Assembly (NCBI RefSeq): GCF_035046505.1
Contig: NC_089824.1
Location: 50,595,274-50,659,273 of the forward strand
Source of the DNA: Tiliqua scincoides
Lineage: Eukaryota; Chordata; Lepidosauria; Squamata; Scincidae
Reading direction: 5' to 3'
Length of the DNA stretch: 64,000 nucleotides
Shown: piece after piece, positions 18,301 through 25,530 of the stretch
Position numbering within the stretch: the stretch's first letter is position 1
Layout of the letters: the number at the start of each line of letters is the position of its first letter
Notes under the pieces: model-generated
What the model saw: only the letters and a program-made list of their open reading frames with translations
Database searches by the model: none
What the model was told of the DNA's origin: nothing
Translations under genes and position numbers: made by a program

Positions 18301-20906
18301 AGTTTCTAACCTCATGTTATCAGTTTACACTTGAGCCAGATGGAGAGAAGAAGCTCAGAGAAGTGTTGCCATAACGTCTTATTCTATCCAGAGGAAAGTG
18401 CTTCTTTCTCTCATTTGAAAGTATAAATAAGCACAGTATCTCAAGTGCTGATAGCATGACTCTCAACATATTGGTGCAGGTGCCTGGTGTAATGTAATGC
18501 TACAGTGTGTTACCCTAGGCAAAGGGTTGAATGTCCCCTTACCTGAGAAGACCTCCAGTAGTTGAAATTCCACCACAGGATGCAGTGGAGCCTTTGCTGA
18601 CTCTAGAGGGAATTGGGCTGTAAACCTCATAAGTGATGTGTGTGGAAGCGTTGCATTTGCTTAGGTGGTTATTTGGTTGGGTTTTTAACTAGGGGAGATG
18701 AAGTCTGTGCTGATTTTAGGTAGAGAGGAGAGAAACTTTAGCTGCCAAATATTGCAAGGAAGAGAATTGGTCTGTGTAGCAAAATGCCTAACTTGGCTGC
18801 TTTTTGAAAAGAAATGGTGTTGCATTTATAGATGTTTTACTATTGCCTTTGAATCAGGATTGATTGTAAACTTGTCTAAATCCACTATTAATACATCTGT
18901 TTTTCAAATAAAACATAGGAATATTTTCACAGAAAAATATTTTTTTCCTTGCCATTTGATTTCTAGTATGCATATGCATGAAAGATATGTTCATCCTTAC
19001 CTTACAGTATTCTCACAAAAAGGAAATGTTGTGTTCTACAGTTCAGCAAGAATCATGAGAATCAGGGCAAAGTTGCTAATGATGCTTTTCTTTTGCAGCC
19101 TTTGTATAGTACCTGTCACTCTTCTACTTTCAAATTGCTCTCAGGCTGATGTAGATGTGATCATTGATTTACGGCATAAAGCAACAAGGTAATTCTTTAA
19201 GCTGGAGTTTTATATTAATGAAATAAGGGAAAGTGAGGCTCCACTTGTGCAGGACACCTGTACTCAATTTCTGCTGCACATCTCATACTGTTTGGGAGGA
19301 TCACCCTGATTCTCAGATTTGCACAGGGAGAGGCTGCAGTGTAAAGGAGGGAATAGAAAAATCCTCTTGTGTCCTTCCATTTGCACAAGCCTGAATTTAA
19401 ACTGGCATCTTCAGAATTGTGTTGCTAGGTTTTAAAGGTCTTGAAGTATAGGCAACTAATTGTTTTGTTTTGGGGTTTTCCCCATGCATGACCTTATCTT
19501 TACTTTGACTGTGCTTTGGGGCCCCTTGTTACATTATCACCACTAGACCCCAACCAGAAATGTATAGGGGCTCTTGAGCAAAGCCTCCCCTCCCCCACCC
19601 GTTGTTTGTGCATGCACAGATGCATCATGCCCCCTGCTTGGAGCACTCGGAACTCTTATACCAGCACTGCTGGAATATTAACAGAAATGTGAAGAAATCA
19701 CTTACCCCTCCTTTCCCAACCTGGACAGCTAGAAAAGGAGGGAAGAGTAATCTCTGCTCACTCCTCCTTCAGTGGTGCTAGAGAAGAGTTTGGAGAGTGC
19801 TCTGTCCTCCTTTTCCCTGGCATCCCAATTGGAAAGGAAGAGGTGGCGGCAACCTCTTTTCCCTCATTTACTCTGCCACACACGAACCCCCCAGGCAATG
19901 CACTCTTGGTCCTCTGGCTCTACCTGTAGCTCCCTTTTAATGTATATGCAGTGGGATACAAAAAGCAGTATGTATATGAAAGTGTATTTCCATGTATGAA
20001 ACATCCTTGCTAGATCAGAACATTGGGTTTTTTCTTAACTTCAAGATTCAGTGGGTTGTCAACAGTTGTTCAGTCAACAATCCACTGAATCTTGAAGTTA
20101 AGAAAAAAACTTTTGTTCAGTCAGTACCTACAGAGACAATAATTGCTCCGTTTTCATAAAATGATATTCAAAGTTGTTAATAATACTGTAATCCTGGGGT
20201 AAAATGGAAATTTTTTTCCATTTGGTTGTTGAATTATCTTACAACTTTAGTTCTTTCAAGATGCAGGTACTGCTGAAGAAATGTCTGTCAACACTCTTTC
20301 AACAATGTTTCAACCCTTTTTTTCTGCAGGGGGAAAGCCCTGCATCCCTCTTAAACCAAAAGCAGATGGGGCACATTCATGGGGAACGTGGCATGGGAGT
20401 GAAAGGTTAAAAGCCCCCCCCCACTGCTGATTGTCCCTCCATTAATGTTTACAGCAATAAAATAAGTTAATTCAAATGCCTTATATTGCAAATGAATTCA
20501 CTAGTTTTGTTTTTGTTTTTTTTGCTCTTTCTAAATGTTGTGGTTATATTTCACACTGATTCTTAAATGCAATTCATGGGTAGCTGTGAATTTGACCAGG
20601 TTCCAAGCTTATCATAACAGTTTCAGGGACAACTGGGAGAAATGTGACACTTGCGCCTTCTCTCTTTCCAGTCCAGAAACACTTGAAATCCATGGTTCTT
20701 TTACCTGGCTTGGACAGACACAATACAAACTTCATCTGAAAAGCCAGGAAGTATCTAGCCTGCAGTTAAAGGCCTGTTTCGTTCACGCAGGAATTTATAA
20801 TCTTGGAACCCCACGAGTATTTGCCAAGCTTTCGGACCAAGTTACTTTGTTTGAAACAAGTCAACAGAACTCAATGCCTGCATTGATAATTGTCAACGAC
20901 ATTTGA
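287..20906 (+). CDS. TRAPPC8: TRAPPC8, C-terminal part (8 constitutive exons plus 1 candidate cassette exon)
   Basis: Trafficking protein particle complex subunit 8, a TRAPPIII-specific subunit that helps activate Rab1/Ypt1-type GTPases in ER-Golgi transport and autophagy. The coding exons are 287-383, 4058-4126, 4231-4271, 4925-5110, 9397-9498, 17445-17590, 19099-19188 and 20672-20906. They join in phase to 321 codons plus stop, with AG/GT borders throughout. The product was recognised from the human C-terminus as I remember it: segments such as SSNSKNWKLQESINLSEDK, LIQKCSEVDLNI, TSLHYP, VTLLLSNCS and GSFTWLGQTQYKL, and the end SQQNSMPALII. The 5' part of the gene lies upstream of the window. 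The introns are loaded with transposons, but no coding exon is interrupted. The next gene on this strand, B4GALT6, is also its human neighbour. The identity is secure; only the short exon at 14822-14869 is uncertain. Confidence 0.95.
384..592. other. TRAPPC8 intron, unique sequence before the LINE
   Basis: AT-rich intronic sequence with no recognisable repeat, up to the left target-site duplication (579-592) of the LINE that follows. Confidence 0.6.
593..2126 (+). CDS. LINE reverse transcriptase C-terminal portion, open
   Basis: A single open frame runs from the left edge of the element to a TAG after residue 516. The first Met, at 576, lies in flanking host DNA and is not the family start. 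In order it shows RT motif A (FIDLMKAFD), motif B (SGVKQDCVLAPTLF), the catalytic FADD box near residues 199-202, a long connection domain (YLGSMISDT, LLYCSESWTL, RRLRWLGHVARMDDGR, GRPQLRYKDICKRDLKAL) and a C-terminal Cys/His finger (CSRCGRDCHSRIGL). The endonuclease and the N-terminal part of the RT are missing through 5' truncation. The frame is free of breaks but cannot encode a complete retrotransposase. It lies inside a TRAPPC8 intron. Confidence 0.85.
593..2152 (+). mobile_element. 5'-truncated LINE (non-LTR retrotransposon), copy 1
   Basis: The insertion is bounded by a 14-bp direct repeat, TACCAGCAAATGCT, at 579-592 and 2153-2166. It is 5'-truncated inside the reverse-transcriptase region, as expected for target-primed reverse transcription, and ends with a conserved 3' tail (CCATAGTCTTTCGAGACTGA) with no long poly(A). 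Copies 2 (28971-30405) and 3 (34714-35514) share the same tail and are very similar by eye, so this is one fairly young family. I do not name the clade: the C-terminal CxxCGRxCxSRIGLxSHxRRC finger is seen in several reptile and fish LINE groups. All three copies lie in the transcriptional sense of the host genes. Confidence 0.92.
2167..2788. repeat. Intronic stretch with an interrupted inverted repeat
   Basis: The segment near 2465-2510 (TTCTTGG...GGTTTAAAGTTAAAG) is roughly the reverse complement of 2586-2625 (CTTTAAACTTTAAACC..CAAGAAC). The stem is broken and about 40 bp per arm around an 80-bp centre, so this may be an old foldback DNA element. The rest shows no recognisable feature. Confidence 0.4.
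2789..3120 (+). mobile_element. hAT-type short element, right end lost
   Basis: It opens with CATGGTTTCCCAAAGTGTGGG, close to the terminal inverted repeats of the hAT copies at 7829 and 9946, and is preceded by the octamer ATCTAGTC. I cannot find the matching right end, so the end coordinate is approximate. No coding capacity is seen. Confidence 0.5.
3180..3262. repeat. Fragment of a widespread reptile repeat
   Basis: The stretch CAGCACCTTAAAGAACATAG ... AAGCTTTTGTGGACTAGAGC resembles a common reptile repeat tail that reads roughly 'agcaccttaaagactaac ... agctttcgtgggctacagc'. The family is uncertain; Penelope-like is possible. It is a fragment only. Confidence 0.4.
3520..3870. mobile_element. 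Mosaic of DNA-transposon ends
   Basis: A Tigger-like start (TACAGGTGTGCATCACTTAA) is followed at about 3618 by a GGGCGCAATCCTAACC end of the palindromic family. A GC-rich stretch then ends in GTGGGTCGTTGCGACACCC..AGTTTGAGAAG, a hAT-type right end. The order suggests nested, truncated insertions. I cannot resolve individual boundaries. Confidence 0.45.
4058..4126 (+). CDS. TRAPPC8: TRAPPC8 coding exon
   Basis: 69 bp between TTTACTAG and GTAAGT. Split codons at both edges join correctly (D...E). It encodes IKLANREKGKLCLKATRC and on to NPA, matching the KLA.REKGK segment of human TRAPPC8. Confidence 0.92.
4231..4271 (+). CDS. TRAPPC8: TRAPPC8 coding exon (41 bp)
   Basis: A small exon between TTCCTTTAG and GTACAC, encoding ENYTFADVVFGNEQ with the preceding base. 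Human TRAPPC8 has YTFADIIFGNEQ at this place. It ends in phase 0. Confidence 0.92.
4272..4924. other. TRAPPC8 intron, no element seen
   Basis: AT-rich intronic sequence. I see no recognisable repeat or gene in it. Confidence 0.5.
4925..5110 (+). CDS. TRAPPC8: TRAPPC8 coding exon
   Basis: 186 bp in phase 0 at both ends, flanked by TTATAG and GTACGT. It encodes IISSTSPCADFFFRSLYSEL, a less conserved Gln-rich middle, and then SAVSLIQKCSEVDLNIIVLW. The CADFF.RSL.SELK and QKCSEVDLNI stretches match human TRAPPC8. Confidence 0.94.
5329..7712 (-). mobile_element. hAT (Buster-type) transposon with decayed transposase
   Basis: The 2,384-bp element has terminal repeats CAGTGGCTCCCAACC at the left and, read on the other strand, CAGGGGTTCCCAACTC at the right. 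It is flanked by GTTTAGAA and GTTTGGAA, an 8-bp TSD with one mismatch. The minus strand carries hAT transposase fragments (see the separate entry). It is the longest hAT copy with coding remnants here and a plausible relative of the factor that mobilised the short copies. It sits between the TRAPPC8 exons at 5110 and 9397. Confidence 0.88.
5595..7090 (-). pseudogene. hAT transposase remnant (ZBED5/FAM200/SCAND3-like)
   Basis: Read N to C on the minus strand. 7088-6897 gives ASNRISYQIARCGKNHTIAE, like the ...AKCGKPHTIGEELI... region of ZBED5-type proteins. 6893-6645 gives NNTISQRIQDMSDDVE and FFAIQVDESIDIAN, where DEST/DESxD is the first catalytic Asp region. 6488-6297 gives SKHLHGELKVALDEVIKLVNF then LHTEV. 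5861-5595 gives LLTFGQTSAG and FQIQSCWRRFSLLMPLLKI, the hAT C-terminal dimerisation region. The parts lie in different frames with stops between them, so it is dead. No BED finger is visible. The family call rests on remembered motifs. Confidence 0.8.
7829..8220. mobile_element. hAT short non-autonomous element
   Basis: The 392-bp element starts CAGCACTTCCTAAAGTGTGG and ends AAGTTTGGGAACTTCTG. A perfect 8-bp TSD, ATTTAGGT, lies at 7821-7828 and 8221-8228. The inside is partly self-complementary (arms around CCAGAATGGTCC and GGCCATTCCAGG) with no coding capacity. Confidence 0.92.
8229..9130. other. TRAPPC8 intron, mostly unique sequence
   Basis: No recognisable gene or element boundary. Short open frames on both strands lack family features. 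Confidence 0.5.
9131..9220. repeat. Short palindromic element, ~90 bp
   Basis: GAGCCCAGTCCTGTGCATGT ... GGATCGGATTGCAGCC, with a central complementary pair around CTCAGAAGTAGGCCCATT and its partner. It belongs to the small CAATCCTA-ended family repeated about a dozen times in this window. Confidence 0.75.
9397..9498 (+). CDS. TRAPPC8: TRAPPC8 coding exon
   Basis: 102 bp in phase 0 at both ends, flanked by CCTCAAACAG and GTATTA. It encodes AYVVEDNKQLILEGQHHVVL and then HTLGKEAFSLPQKQ, nearly identical to human AYVVEDSKQLILEGQHHVIL. Confidence 0.95.
9946..10953. mobile_element. hAT element interrupted by a CR1 fragment
   Basis: The left end is CAGTGTTTCCCAAACTGTGG and the right end GGTTTGGGAAGCACTG, with a perfect 8-bp TSD CTCTAGGT at 9938-9945 and 10954-10961. 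A minus-strand CR1 piece sits inside at about 10026-10592. An internal AGTTTGAGAACCACTG near 10868 suggests another, truncated hAT end inside. No coding capacity of its own. Confidence 0.9.
10026..10592 (-). mobile_element. CR1 LINE 3' fragment
   Basis: The minus strand encodes CR1 RT C-terminal motifs (LPYEVRLQRLGLFSLGKRCL, then YVIGLWNSLPQYVV, SGLDAFKRGLDKFLEEKS, ITGYKP). It is followed by the CR1 3' UTR, ending in an ...AAGAACA.. type tail next to position 10026. It is strongly 5'-truncated, lies in the hAT copy 9946-10953 and is therefore younger than it. The frames are broken. Confidence 0.9.
11018..11077. repeat. Perfect 19-bp hairpin with a third copy
   Basis: 11018-11036 and 11039-11057 are exact reverse complements separated by only 2 bases. 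A third, direct copy of 16 bases of the left arm follows at about 11062-11077. It lies in a TRAPPC8 intron. Confidence 0.9.
11078..11660. other. TRAPPC8 intron, no element seen
   Basis: AT-rich intronic DNA without a recognisable element. Confidence 0.5.
11664..12640. mobile_element. Palindromic short-element family, long form, split by a solo LTR
   Basis: Starts GAGCCCAAGCCTGAG and ends CAGCTCAGGATTGGGCTG, with a TTA direct repeat on both sides (11661-11663 and 12641-12643). The inner segment (CCCATTTTGGGGCTACTTCC ... CACAGCCGTTTCAGCACTG) recurs in the copies at 37498, 43536, 45715 and 57558. A solo LTR occupies 11911-12433. The 3-bp TSD would fit PIF/Harbinger-type elements; this family call is an inference. 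Confidence 0.8.
11911..12433 (-). mobile_element. Solo LTR of an LTR retroelement (fossil)
   Basis: A 523-bp block starts TGTCGGG and ends CCTGACA, so its ends are TG...CA inverted repeats. It is flanked by GGCG on both sides (11907-11910 and 12434-12437) and interrupts a repeat whose other copies are continuous here. Read on the minus strand it holds a TATAAAAGGG promoter-like box. No internal region, primer site or second LTR is present, so it is the usual product of LTR-LTR recombination. ERV or Gypsy cannot be decided. It is younger than the element it interrupts. Confidence 0.72.
12687..13241. mobile_element. Palindromic short-element family, long form
   Basis: Begins GGGGCCTAATCCTATGCC and ends AGTCAGGATAGGATTGAGCTG. 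The interior is GC-rich with GCAGCAGTTGGCG and CAGCAGCTGTTTCAGTGC segments shared with the other long copies. I cannot confirm the TSD, so the edges are approximate to about 5 bp. Confidence 0.6.
13535..14050. repeat. Tigger-like fragment in a TRAPPC8 intron
   Basis: CTATCAGCAGGGGTTCTGTTCTGGAACCC... and 'CCCCTGCAGATACCGAAATC' resemble Tigger/pogo-type ends ('...CCGCGGGGGTTCTGTTCC...'). The right end is not found. The following sequence to about 14,820 is AT-rich intron with nothing recognisable. Confidence 0.4.
14051..14821. other. TRAPPC8 intron
   Basis: AT-rich intronic DNA. A 10-bp inverted pair, CTACCATACT and AGTATGGTAG, spans 14295-14341. Nothing else is recognised. Confidence 0.5.
14822..14869 (+). 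CDS. TRAPPC8: Candidate TRAPPC8 cassette exon (16 codons)
   Basis: 48 bp between a strong acceptor (TTTTGTTTTTTACAG) and a GTAATG donor. It encodes GFKKILGNSDWEDLEQ with no stop. The upstream exon ends and the downstream exon starts in phase 0, so inclusion adds exactly 16 residues between PQKQ and ESPEM. The human protein I remember joins these two exons directly, so this would be an alternative or lineage-specific exon. It stands out from the surrounding AT-rich intron, but I have no expression evidence. Confidence 0.5.
14870..15760. other. TRAPPC8 intron
   Basis: A 156-codon open frame on the minus strand (15090-15560) has no recognisable family, composition or neighbours that would support a gene. 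Otherwise nothing is seen. Confidence 0.5.
15979..16063. repeat. Short palindromic element, ~85 bp
   Basis: AACCCGATCCTGATTTACCT ... GCCTAGGATTGGGCA. The core GGGAGTAAGCCCCATTGACT pairs with AATGGGGCTTACTTC. It is nested in the hAT at 15761. Confidence 0.8.
16321..16412. repeat. Short palindromic element, ~90 bp
   Basis: The same family as at 15979, and nearly identical from TTACCTGGGAGTAAGCCCCA to GACATGCCTAGGATTGGGC. Two close copies only about 260 bp apart. Confidence 0.8.
16941..17444. repeat. TRAPPC8 intron with a short hairpin
   Basis: Mostly unique AT-rich intron. A 12-bp stem with one mismatch lies at 17190-17201 and 17210-17221 (ACCAAGGTTTCT / AGAAACCTCGGT) with an 8-base loop. Confidence 0.55.
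17445..17590 (+). CDS. TRAPPC8: TRAPPC8 coding exon
   Basis: 146 bp from TTCTAG to GTTTGA. It encodes ESPEMGLLNFFRPESASVPA and then SSLDQLSNLIKTSLHYPETF NHSFHQK, leaving two bases of a Ser codon. It matches human EPPEMELLKFFRPE and LIKTSLHYPESFNH. Confidence 0.94.
17815..18082 (-). mobile_element. Tigger-like fragment
   Basis: Read on the minus strand it starts TACAGCTGGACCTTGGTATC and contains 'CCCCTGCGGATACC', resembling Tigger/MER44-type termini. The far end (ACATGGATTGGATACATGG...) is approximate. No coding remnants. Confidence 0.5.
18083..19098. other. TRAPPC8 intron
   Basis: Intronic sequence. The 164-codon frame 18698-19192 is intron read into the exon at 19099 and is not a separate gene. 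Confidence 0.55.
19099..19188 (+). CDS. TRAPPC8: TRAPPC8 coding exon
   Basis: 90 bp between TTCTTTTGCAG and GTAATT. It encodes (S)LCIVPVTLLLSNCSQADVDV and then IIDLRHKAT(S). Human TRAPPC8 has SLCLVPVTLLLSNCSKADVDV. Split Ser codons at both edges. Confidence 0.95.
19189..20671. repeat. Last TRAPPC8 intron with a 33-bp near-perfect hairpin
   Basis: 20027-20059 and 20077-20110 are reverse complements with about one mismatch and one extra base, separated by a 17-base loop. The arms carry CTTAACTTCAAGATTCAGTG. The rest of the intron shows no clear element. Confidence 0.85.
20672..20906 (+). CDS. TRAPPC8: TRAPPC8 terminal coding exon
   Basis: It begins after CTCTTTCCAG with (S)PETLEIHGSFTWLGQTQYKL and continues through LQLKACFVHAGIYNLGTPRV to ALIIVNDI and TGA. 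Human ends ALIIISNV. The exon runs on into the 3' UTR without a further splice site. Confidence 0.96.
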
Positions 20907-21655
20907 CTTGCTGCAAGTTTATTTTGAAAACCAAAAAGAGAAGAAAATCCTAAGTACTGTTATTTACTGCATATCTTTGAACTTGCAACCTTGATCTGTT
21001 TAAAGTTATAGATAAAATACCAACATTATTGCAGTTCCTTGTCACCTTCTGTTTCATAATGGCAGGTACACTGGACTGAAAGTTTTTTTAAGTAAGCAGA
21101 AATACTCATAATACAACATTAAGATTCCTCATAACGGAATTGGGAAATCCTTATACAACTTAGACCCTGTCAAATGCAGCTTTATTGCTGTTAAAACCTT
21201 ACAGCATGTGTTAATGTTTTTGTGGCTGTATTAGGAAGCAATTTACAACAAAGACCCTTGTTGGCCTTTTTTGGTCTTAAGCCATCTGTTAATTATATTG
21301 TTTTTGTGAAGTTAAATAGGTTACAAATTCTACACTGTTTTTCTTTTACACTTATTAAAAGTTAAGTTGGGACTTCCTCATGTTCTGATAGCCTATCCTC
21401 GCAAATTGCGTATAACCCCTTAATATTCTAAAATTTTTGAGGGCAGTTTGAATCTTTTCTCATTCATCTCAGTACAAAATGCACTATTTCATAATCATGA
21501 AATATTTGTCATTTAAACTAATCTACTTTATTATGTAACTATAACAATTCAGTTGATCTGTTTAAGAAATTACCAGTTAATTAAGCTTTTCAAAAATGTA
21601 TTATATTTATAACAAATGTGCTGTAAATAAAATAAAATGTGCACCATGTTCACTG
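20907..21655 (+). other. TRAPPC8: TRAPPC8 3' UTR
   Basis: AT-rich, repeat-free sequence from the stop codon to overlapping poly(A) signals AATAAA at 21626-21631 and 21631-21636, followed by a GT/T-rich stretch (TGTGCACC..TGTTCACTG). The cleavage point is inferred to lie 15-25 bases beyond. Confidence 0.75.
21626..21636 (+). promoter_or_regulatory. TRAPPC8: TRAPPC8 poly(A) signals (two overlapping AATAAA)
   Basis: AATAAAATAAA, two canonical hexamers sharing one base, 720 bp after the stop codon. It is the first strong signal after the coding end. Confidence 0.75.
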
Positions 21656-21659
21656 TACT

Positions 21660-23860
21660 CATTTATTTCATGATGTTTCTGGAATAACAAAAGAAATTAA
21701 GGTTGGTTAATGTCTCAAGGGAAAATGGAACAAGTGGTGCCTGGATTTGTCAGCTCATTAATGATTCAACAAAACAATGGCAAGCTGGTATTTTTGAGTT
21801 TGAGCTAGAAAGTCCCACCCTGATCAGTAATTTAGTCAGCAATAGACAAGTTGTGATCACTTCACATTCTCATCTGCAGAACGGATTTATTAGTTTTATC
21901 CTGATATCCTTCAGGGTGGTGATAAGAACAGCTAATTTCTTCAGTCTCCAAAGCTCCTTCAGAAGTGTGTCTTCAGAACTCTTCACAATCTTTGTCTGTG
22001 CCTTTCCTCACAAAAATCTAATAAGGAAGGCCATGTTTCTTATGAAAAAGTATAGGGGGAAAAGGGCACTTTGCTGTAAAGGCAATTTGGCACCTATTTT
22101 GATGCTGGTCTATCAGGAGTGTTAAAAAATGGATGCTGAGCTATGGTATTTTATTATATTATTGTATGATAGAAAGGGCGATGATTGGGAGGATGACTAA
22201 GTAGAGTCCAGAAAAGTCTTCCATTGCCACAAAGGCGGCAGTCTGACATGGCAGTAGTCTTTTTATGTGTTGCAACTAGTTTCCCATCCTCTTCAGCTTC
22301 TGATACAATCTTTTCAAAGAGTGTGCAGCATCTTTCCAATAGGGGAGGTTAAGCTGCCTTGTTGCTCCTTGGATGGTCTCTTCAGTTTACATTCTGCTCA
22401 GTCTATCAAAGTGAATTGAAGAGATAGTCATTGAGAAGTCAAGGGTAGCTTGATTTCCCCATTTGTTGCTTTAATAACAGTGGTGATCTGACAGCTTCAA
22501 GCAGAGTTTAAAAGTGGCAGTTGTGATTGCTTGGAAAATTTTTGACCACTTCTGTCTCATTTTCTCAATTCTGCCCATTATTCCGATTTTGTAGGAAAAT
22601 AAAACAGTTCAATGTGTAAGGGAGTAAGAAATTGGTGGGAAATGGAGGATGCAAGGCTGGAAAAAAGATTCTCACTGTACAGAGTTTCTCAATATGGGAT
22701 GGACTCTAAACTCTTACTGGTGCTTGAGTTGTAAGCTCTTGGCAGATAGCTACTTTCTTGCCTTAAACACATTTGTAGGTCTGTTTTAAGGGCTGCTAAA
22801 CAACTGTTTCAAAGAAAGCACTTTCTTTTCCCCTTGCTGGAGGGAAAGGACAGGGCCATTATTGGAGGTTCATCCAATATGGTTATAGGTCACTAACCAC
22901 ATAGAAATTGCTTCAGAGAAACTCTGTGGCAGTTCTTCCATAATCAGTTTGGAATCTCAATGTTGATCACATTACTCAGGTAATCTGTTATCCTCCAATG
23001 GCTCTTGGCATTTGAGAAGCTCCTCTGTCTTGGGCAGGCAGGGTCAGATGATCTGAGTCTTCCTGGAGGGGAGACTCCCTATGATCCCCAAACTGACCCT
23101 GTCTCAAGGCCAGGCAATAGATTTACAAGCTTGGAGAACAAACCATGTGCATTTCCCTTTGACACAAAAGACCTGTGGACTTTCTCATGCCACTGTGGGA
23201 GATTTTAGTGGTTTACCTGTTTTATAATCTTTCTATTAAATCATATACTCAGTGAGTTATCCTAAGGAGCCAGAAATGAATATGACTCTGCAAATTGATA
23301 GCTGAGAGCCTAGTGTCATGGCTGCAGGCAGAGGCTTGCAACTCTAGCTTAAAGCCTGCTTATGCAGCAGATAAAGTGAAAAACATGTTTATGACCAAGA
23401 GCTCAGTCAGCTGGGGGCCAGGGACTTTTCGTTGGAAGAATGTTCCAAGACGTTCAGGGCGAAGTGACCTCCTGATTTGAGAATTGTGAAAAGTCCCAAG
23501 ATGAGAACCAAAGCTTGCATCAGAGGATCTCATTAGACTTGTTTACACATTGCTATAAATTTGTGTGCAAAGGGGAGGTTATTTGGGGGCTGGTCCTATG
23601 TCCTGACGGTCTTGTTTCTATCCTGTATGGCATATTTGCTGGAGCAATAAAGATGGACTAAAGAACAATACAAGTTTCTGTCACTCTATTTGGCTGCTTA
23701 GCTAAAAGAACCAGGAAAAAAGAAATTCCTAGCTGTCATCATTAAGCACCTTCAGGGTACTGATTCTTATCTGATGTTTCTGGCTTCCTATTTAGTAATA
23801 CGTTCTCTCAAGGCTAGTTTCTCTGCCAAAGTTCTGGAAAAGTCATAGAACGAAATGGAT
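21660..23860. other. Intergenic, unassigned
   Basis: Between TRAPPC8 and B4GALT6. Open frames such as 21703-22125 (+) show no family I recognise. A stretch at about 23540-23700 with TATAAATTTG and, 100 bp on, CAATAAAGATGG looks promoter and poly(A)-like, as in an LTR, but ends and flanking repeats could not be fixed. Probably old repeat DNA. Confidence 0.4.
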
Positions 23861-23862
23861 TT

Positions 23863-23945
23863 TTAACAGCATGGATTTTAATCCTTTGATACAATCACGG
23901 TCTTCTTACCTTGATATGATGAACTGCTGGGAAGTTTTAATCACC
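23863..23945. repeat. Segment related to 51817-51897
   Basis: CATGGATTTTAATCCTTTGA ... GGTCTTCTTACC matches the segment near 51830 (ACGGATTTTAATCTTTTAGC ... GGTCTTCCCACC) in the same orientation over about 65 bases, with roughly a quarter mismatched. Family unknown. Confidence 0.5.
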
Positions 23946-24226
23946 GCAGATACTTGCCTATAAGTCGATCTCACAGATAAGATGAGGGCAGGTTTTTGAG
24001 CCCAAAATCATGGAATTTGCTGTGACCCTCGGATAAGTTGGGGGTTTAACTTAGGGAGGTGTCTGACTATAATTTTGTCTGATTATACCCGAGGCCAGAT
24101 CCTGAAAAATAACCTCCCAGTAATTGTTACCTAAGAACTGTACAGTCACTAATTTATTAAAGACACAGTATATATACATATAGTATGTATACGTCTATAC
24201 ATACATAGTATGTATACATACACACA

Positions 24227-24306
24227 CTATTTTTAATACTGTTTTTGCTATACTATGTACATAGTATACCATGTACATAGTATAGCAAAAACAGTATTAA
24301 AAATAG
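24227..24306. repeat. Perfect 36-bp inverted repeat, 8-base loop
   Basis: 24227-24262 and 24271-24306 are exact reverse complements over 36 bases (the left arm starts CTATTTTTAATACTG) with loop AGTATACC. It is AT-rich, follows a (TATGTA)-like stretch at 24165-24220, and could extrude as a cruciform. No transposon family is recognised. Confidence 0.95.
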
Positions 24307-24412
24307 TCTCTATTAAAAACTGTGATCTCTCATAGATCATAAGATACATTTTTATTCACTAATTTTTTTATTGTTCTCTCAACAACCATTTGTAAACAGT
24401 ATCAGAGTAAGG

Positions 24413-24501
24413 CCACAATCCCATCCACACTTTCCTGGGAGTAAGCCTCATTGACTGTAATGGGACCTACTTCTGAGTAGACAAACCTAGGATTGGGCTC
24501 T
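24413..24501. repeat. Short palindromic element, ~90 bp
   Basis: AGGCCACAATCCCATCCACA ... CCTAGGATTGGGCTC, followed by TAA. The inner GGGAGTAAGCCTCATTGACT pairs with TAATGGGACCTACTTC. Confidence 0.78.
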
Positions 24502-25073
24502 AAGTACACTGGAAACAGCATACCAGAAGAACCATTAATGAAATCCTCCTTTAAAGTGCCTGGTGCCTTAAGCCAAAGGCTCTACGTACAACACACAACT
24601 GGAAGTGTGCAATTCAGTTCACAGTAGAGAGACAAGCAACAAGGAGTGACTGAGCAAGTGCAGCTGCACATAGTTGCACCTGATTTACTTGGAAGTAGAC
24701 CCTCTGTGGAGAAAGGACAGCAGTGCCTCTGGGCCTCGTGTGGAGGTCCTGGCAGGGGGATACTGCAGAAGCAAATATGCTCTCCTAAAAGCTTACTACA
24801 TAAGCGGCTGTTGCAAGTGCTTCCTAGCTCCTGCCAGCATGTAGCTAAGATCTCTGGCTAAAATACCTGTTGTTGCAGAATAATTCTACTTTAAATTCTA
24901 CTCTGTTTTTCCTGTGTTTTGCATCTTTGCAAGGTCTCCAGGACTCTTCCAGTGAAAAGGACACACACACAGGGAGATTGCTTCTCTCTCTCTCTCACAG
25001 ATGCTCCCCCCCCAAACACAAATGCAGGGACTTTCCCCCTCCAGTCCAACTTCATTGGTGAGGATAGGGGGAA

Positions 25074-25405
25074 ATAATAATAATAATACAGGTATTTATA
25101 TACCACCTTTCTTGGTCTTTATTCAAGACTTTATTCAAGGCGGTTTACATAGGGAGGCTAATATAAATCCCCGAAGGGATTTTTACAATTGAAAGAAGAC
25201 CCTATCTTTCAACAGCCACAACAAATTCAGATGTTTCCTTCTGATCTGGCCTGCATCCTCCCATGCTCAGAACAGATGGAAATAGCTCGGCTCAGCTTGT
25301 CAGCTGCTTCAAGGTCGCACGGTGCTGGTGGCCTCGAACTGGCGAACTTGTGGATGTTATCTTCAGGCAAATGGAGGCTCTACCCTCTAGACCAGACCTC
25401 CTGCC
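25074..25405 (-). mobile_element. tRNA-derived SINE (squamate type)
   Basis: On the minus strand the head reads GGAGGTCTGGTCTAGAGGGT with A-box-like TCTAGAGGGTAGAG, and B-box GTTCGAGGCC (plus-strand 25330-25339). A conserved body follows (TGTAAACCGCCTTGAATAAAG-like segment), and a short (ATT)n tail at 25074-25088. The layout of pol III head, body and microsatellite tail is diagnostic of a SINE. I recognise it as a repeat common in squamates but am not sure of its published name. No TSD was resolved. Confidence 0.82.
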
Positions 25406-25530
25406 TACCAGAAATGAGGTTAGCAAGGAGGTTTGCAAAAAGTTTTGCAAAGGAGAGACTGAAGTGTGACTGTATACAGTAAGGGGAGAGGTGGAGAGGA
25501 AAGCAAGAGGAGGGAATAGACTGGGAGCCC

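Noticed and set aside
18698-19192. 164-codon plus-strand frame
   Set aside because: It is intron sequence read through into the TRAPPC8 exon 19099-19188. The acceptor TTCTTTTGCAG and human similarity place the exon start at 19099.
23280-23740. LTR-like stretch with TATAAATTTG and CAATAAAG words
   Set aside because: I could not find matching TG/CA ends with flanking repeats or any internal retroelement part, so it is not called as an LTR fossil.
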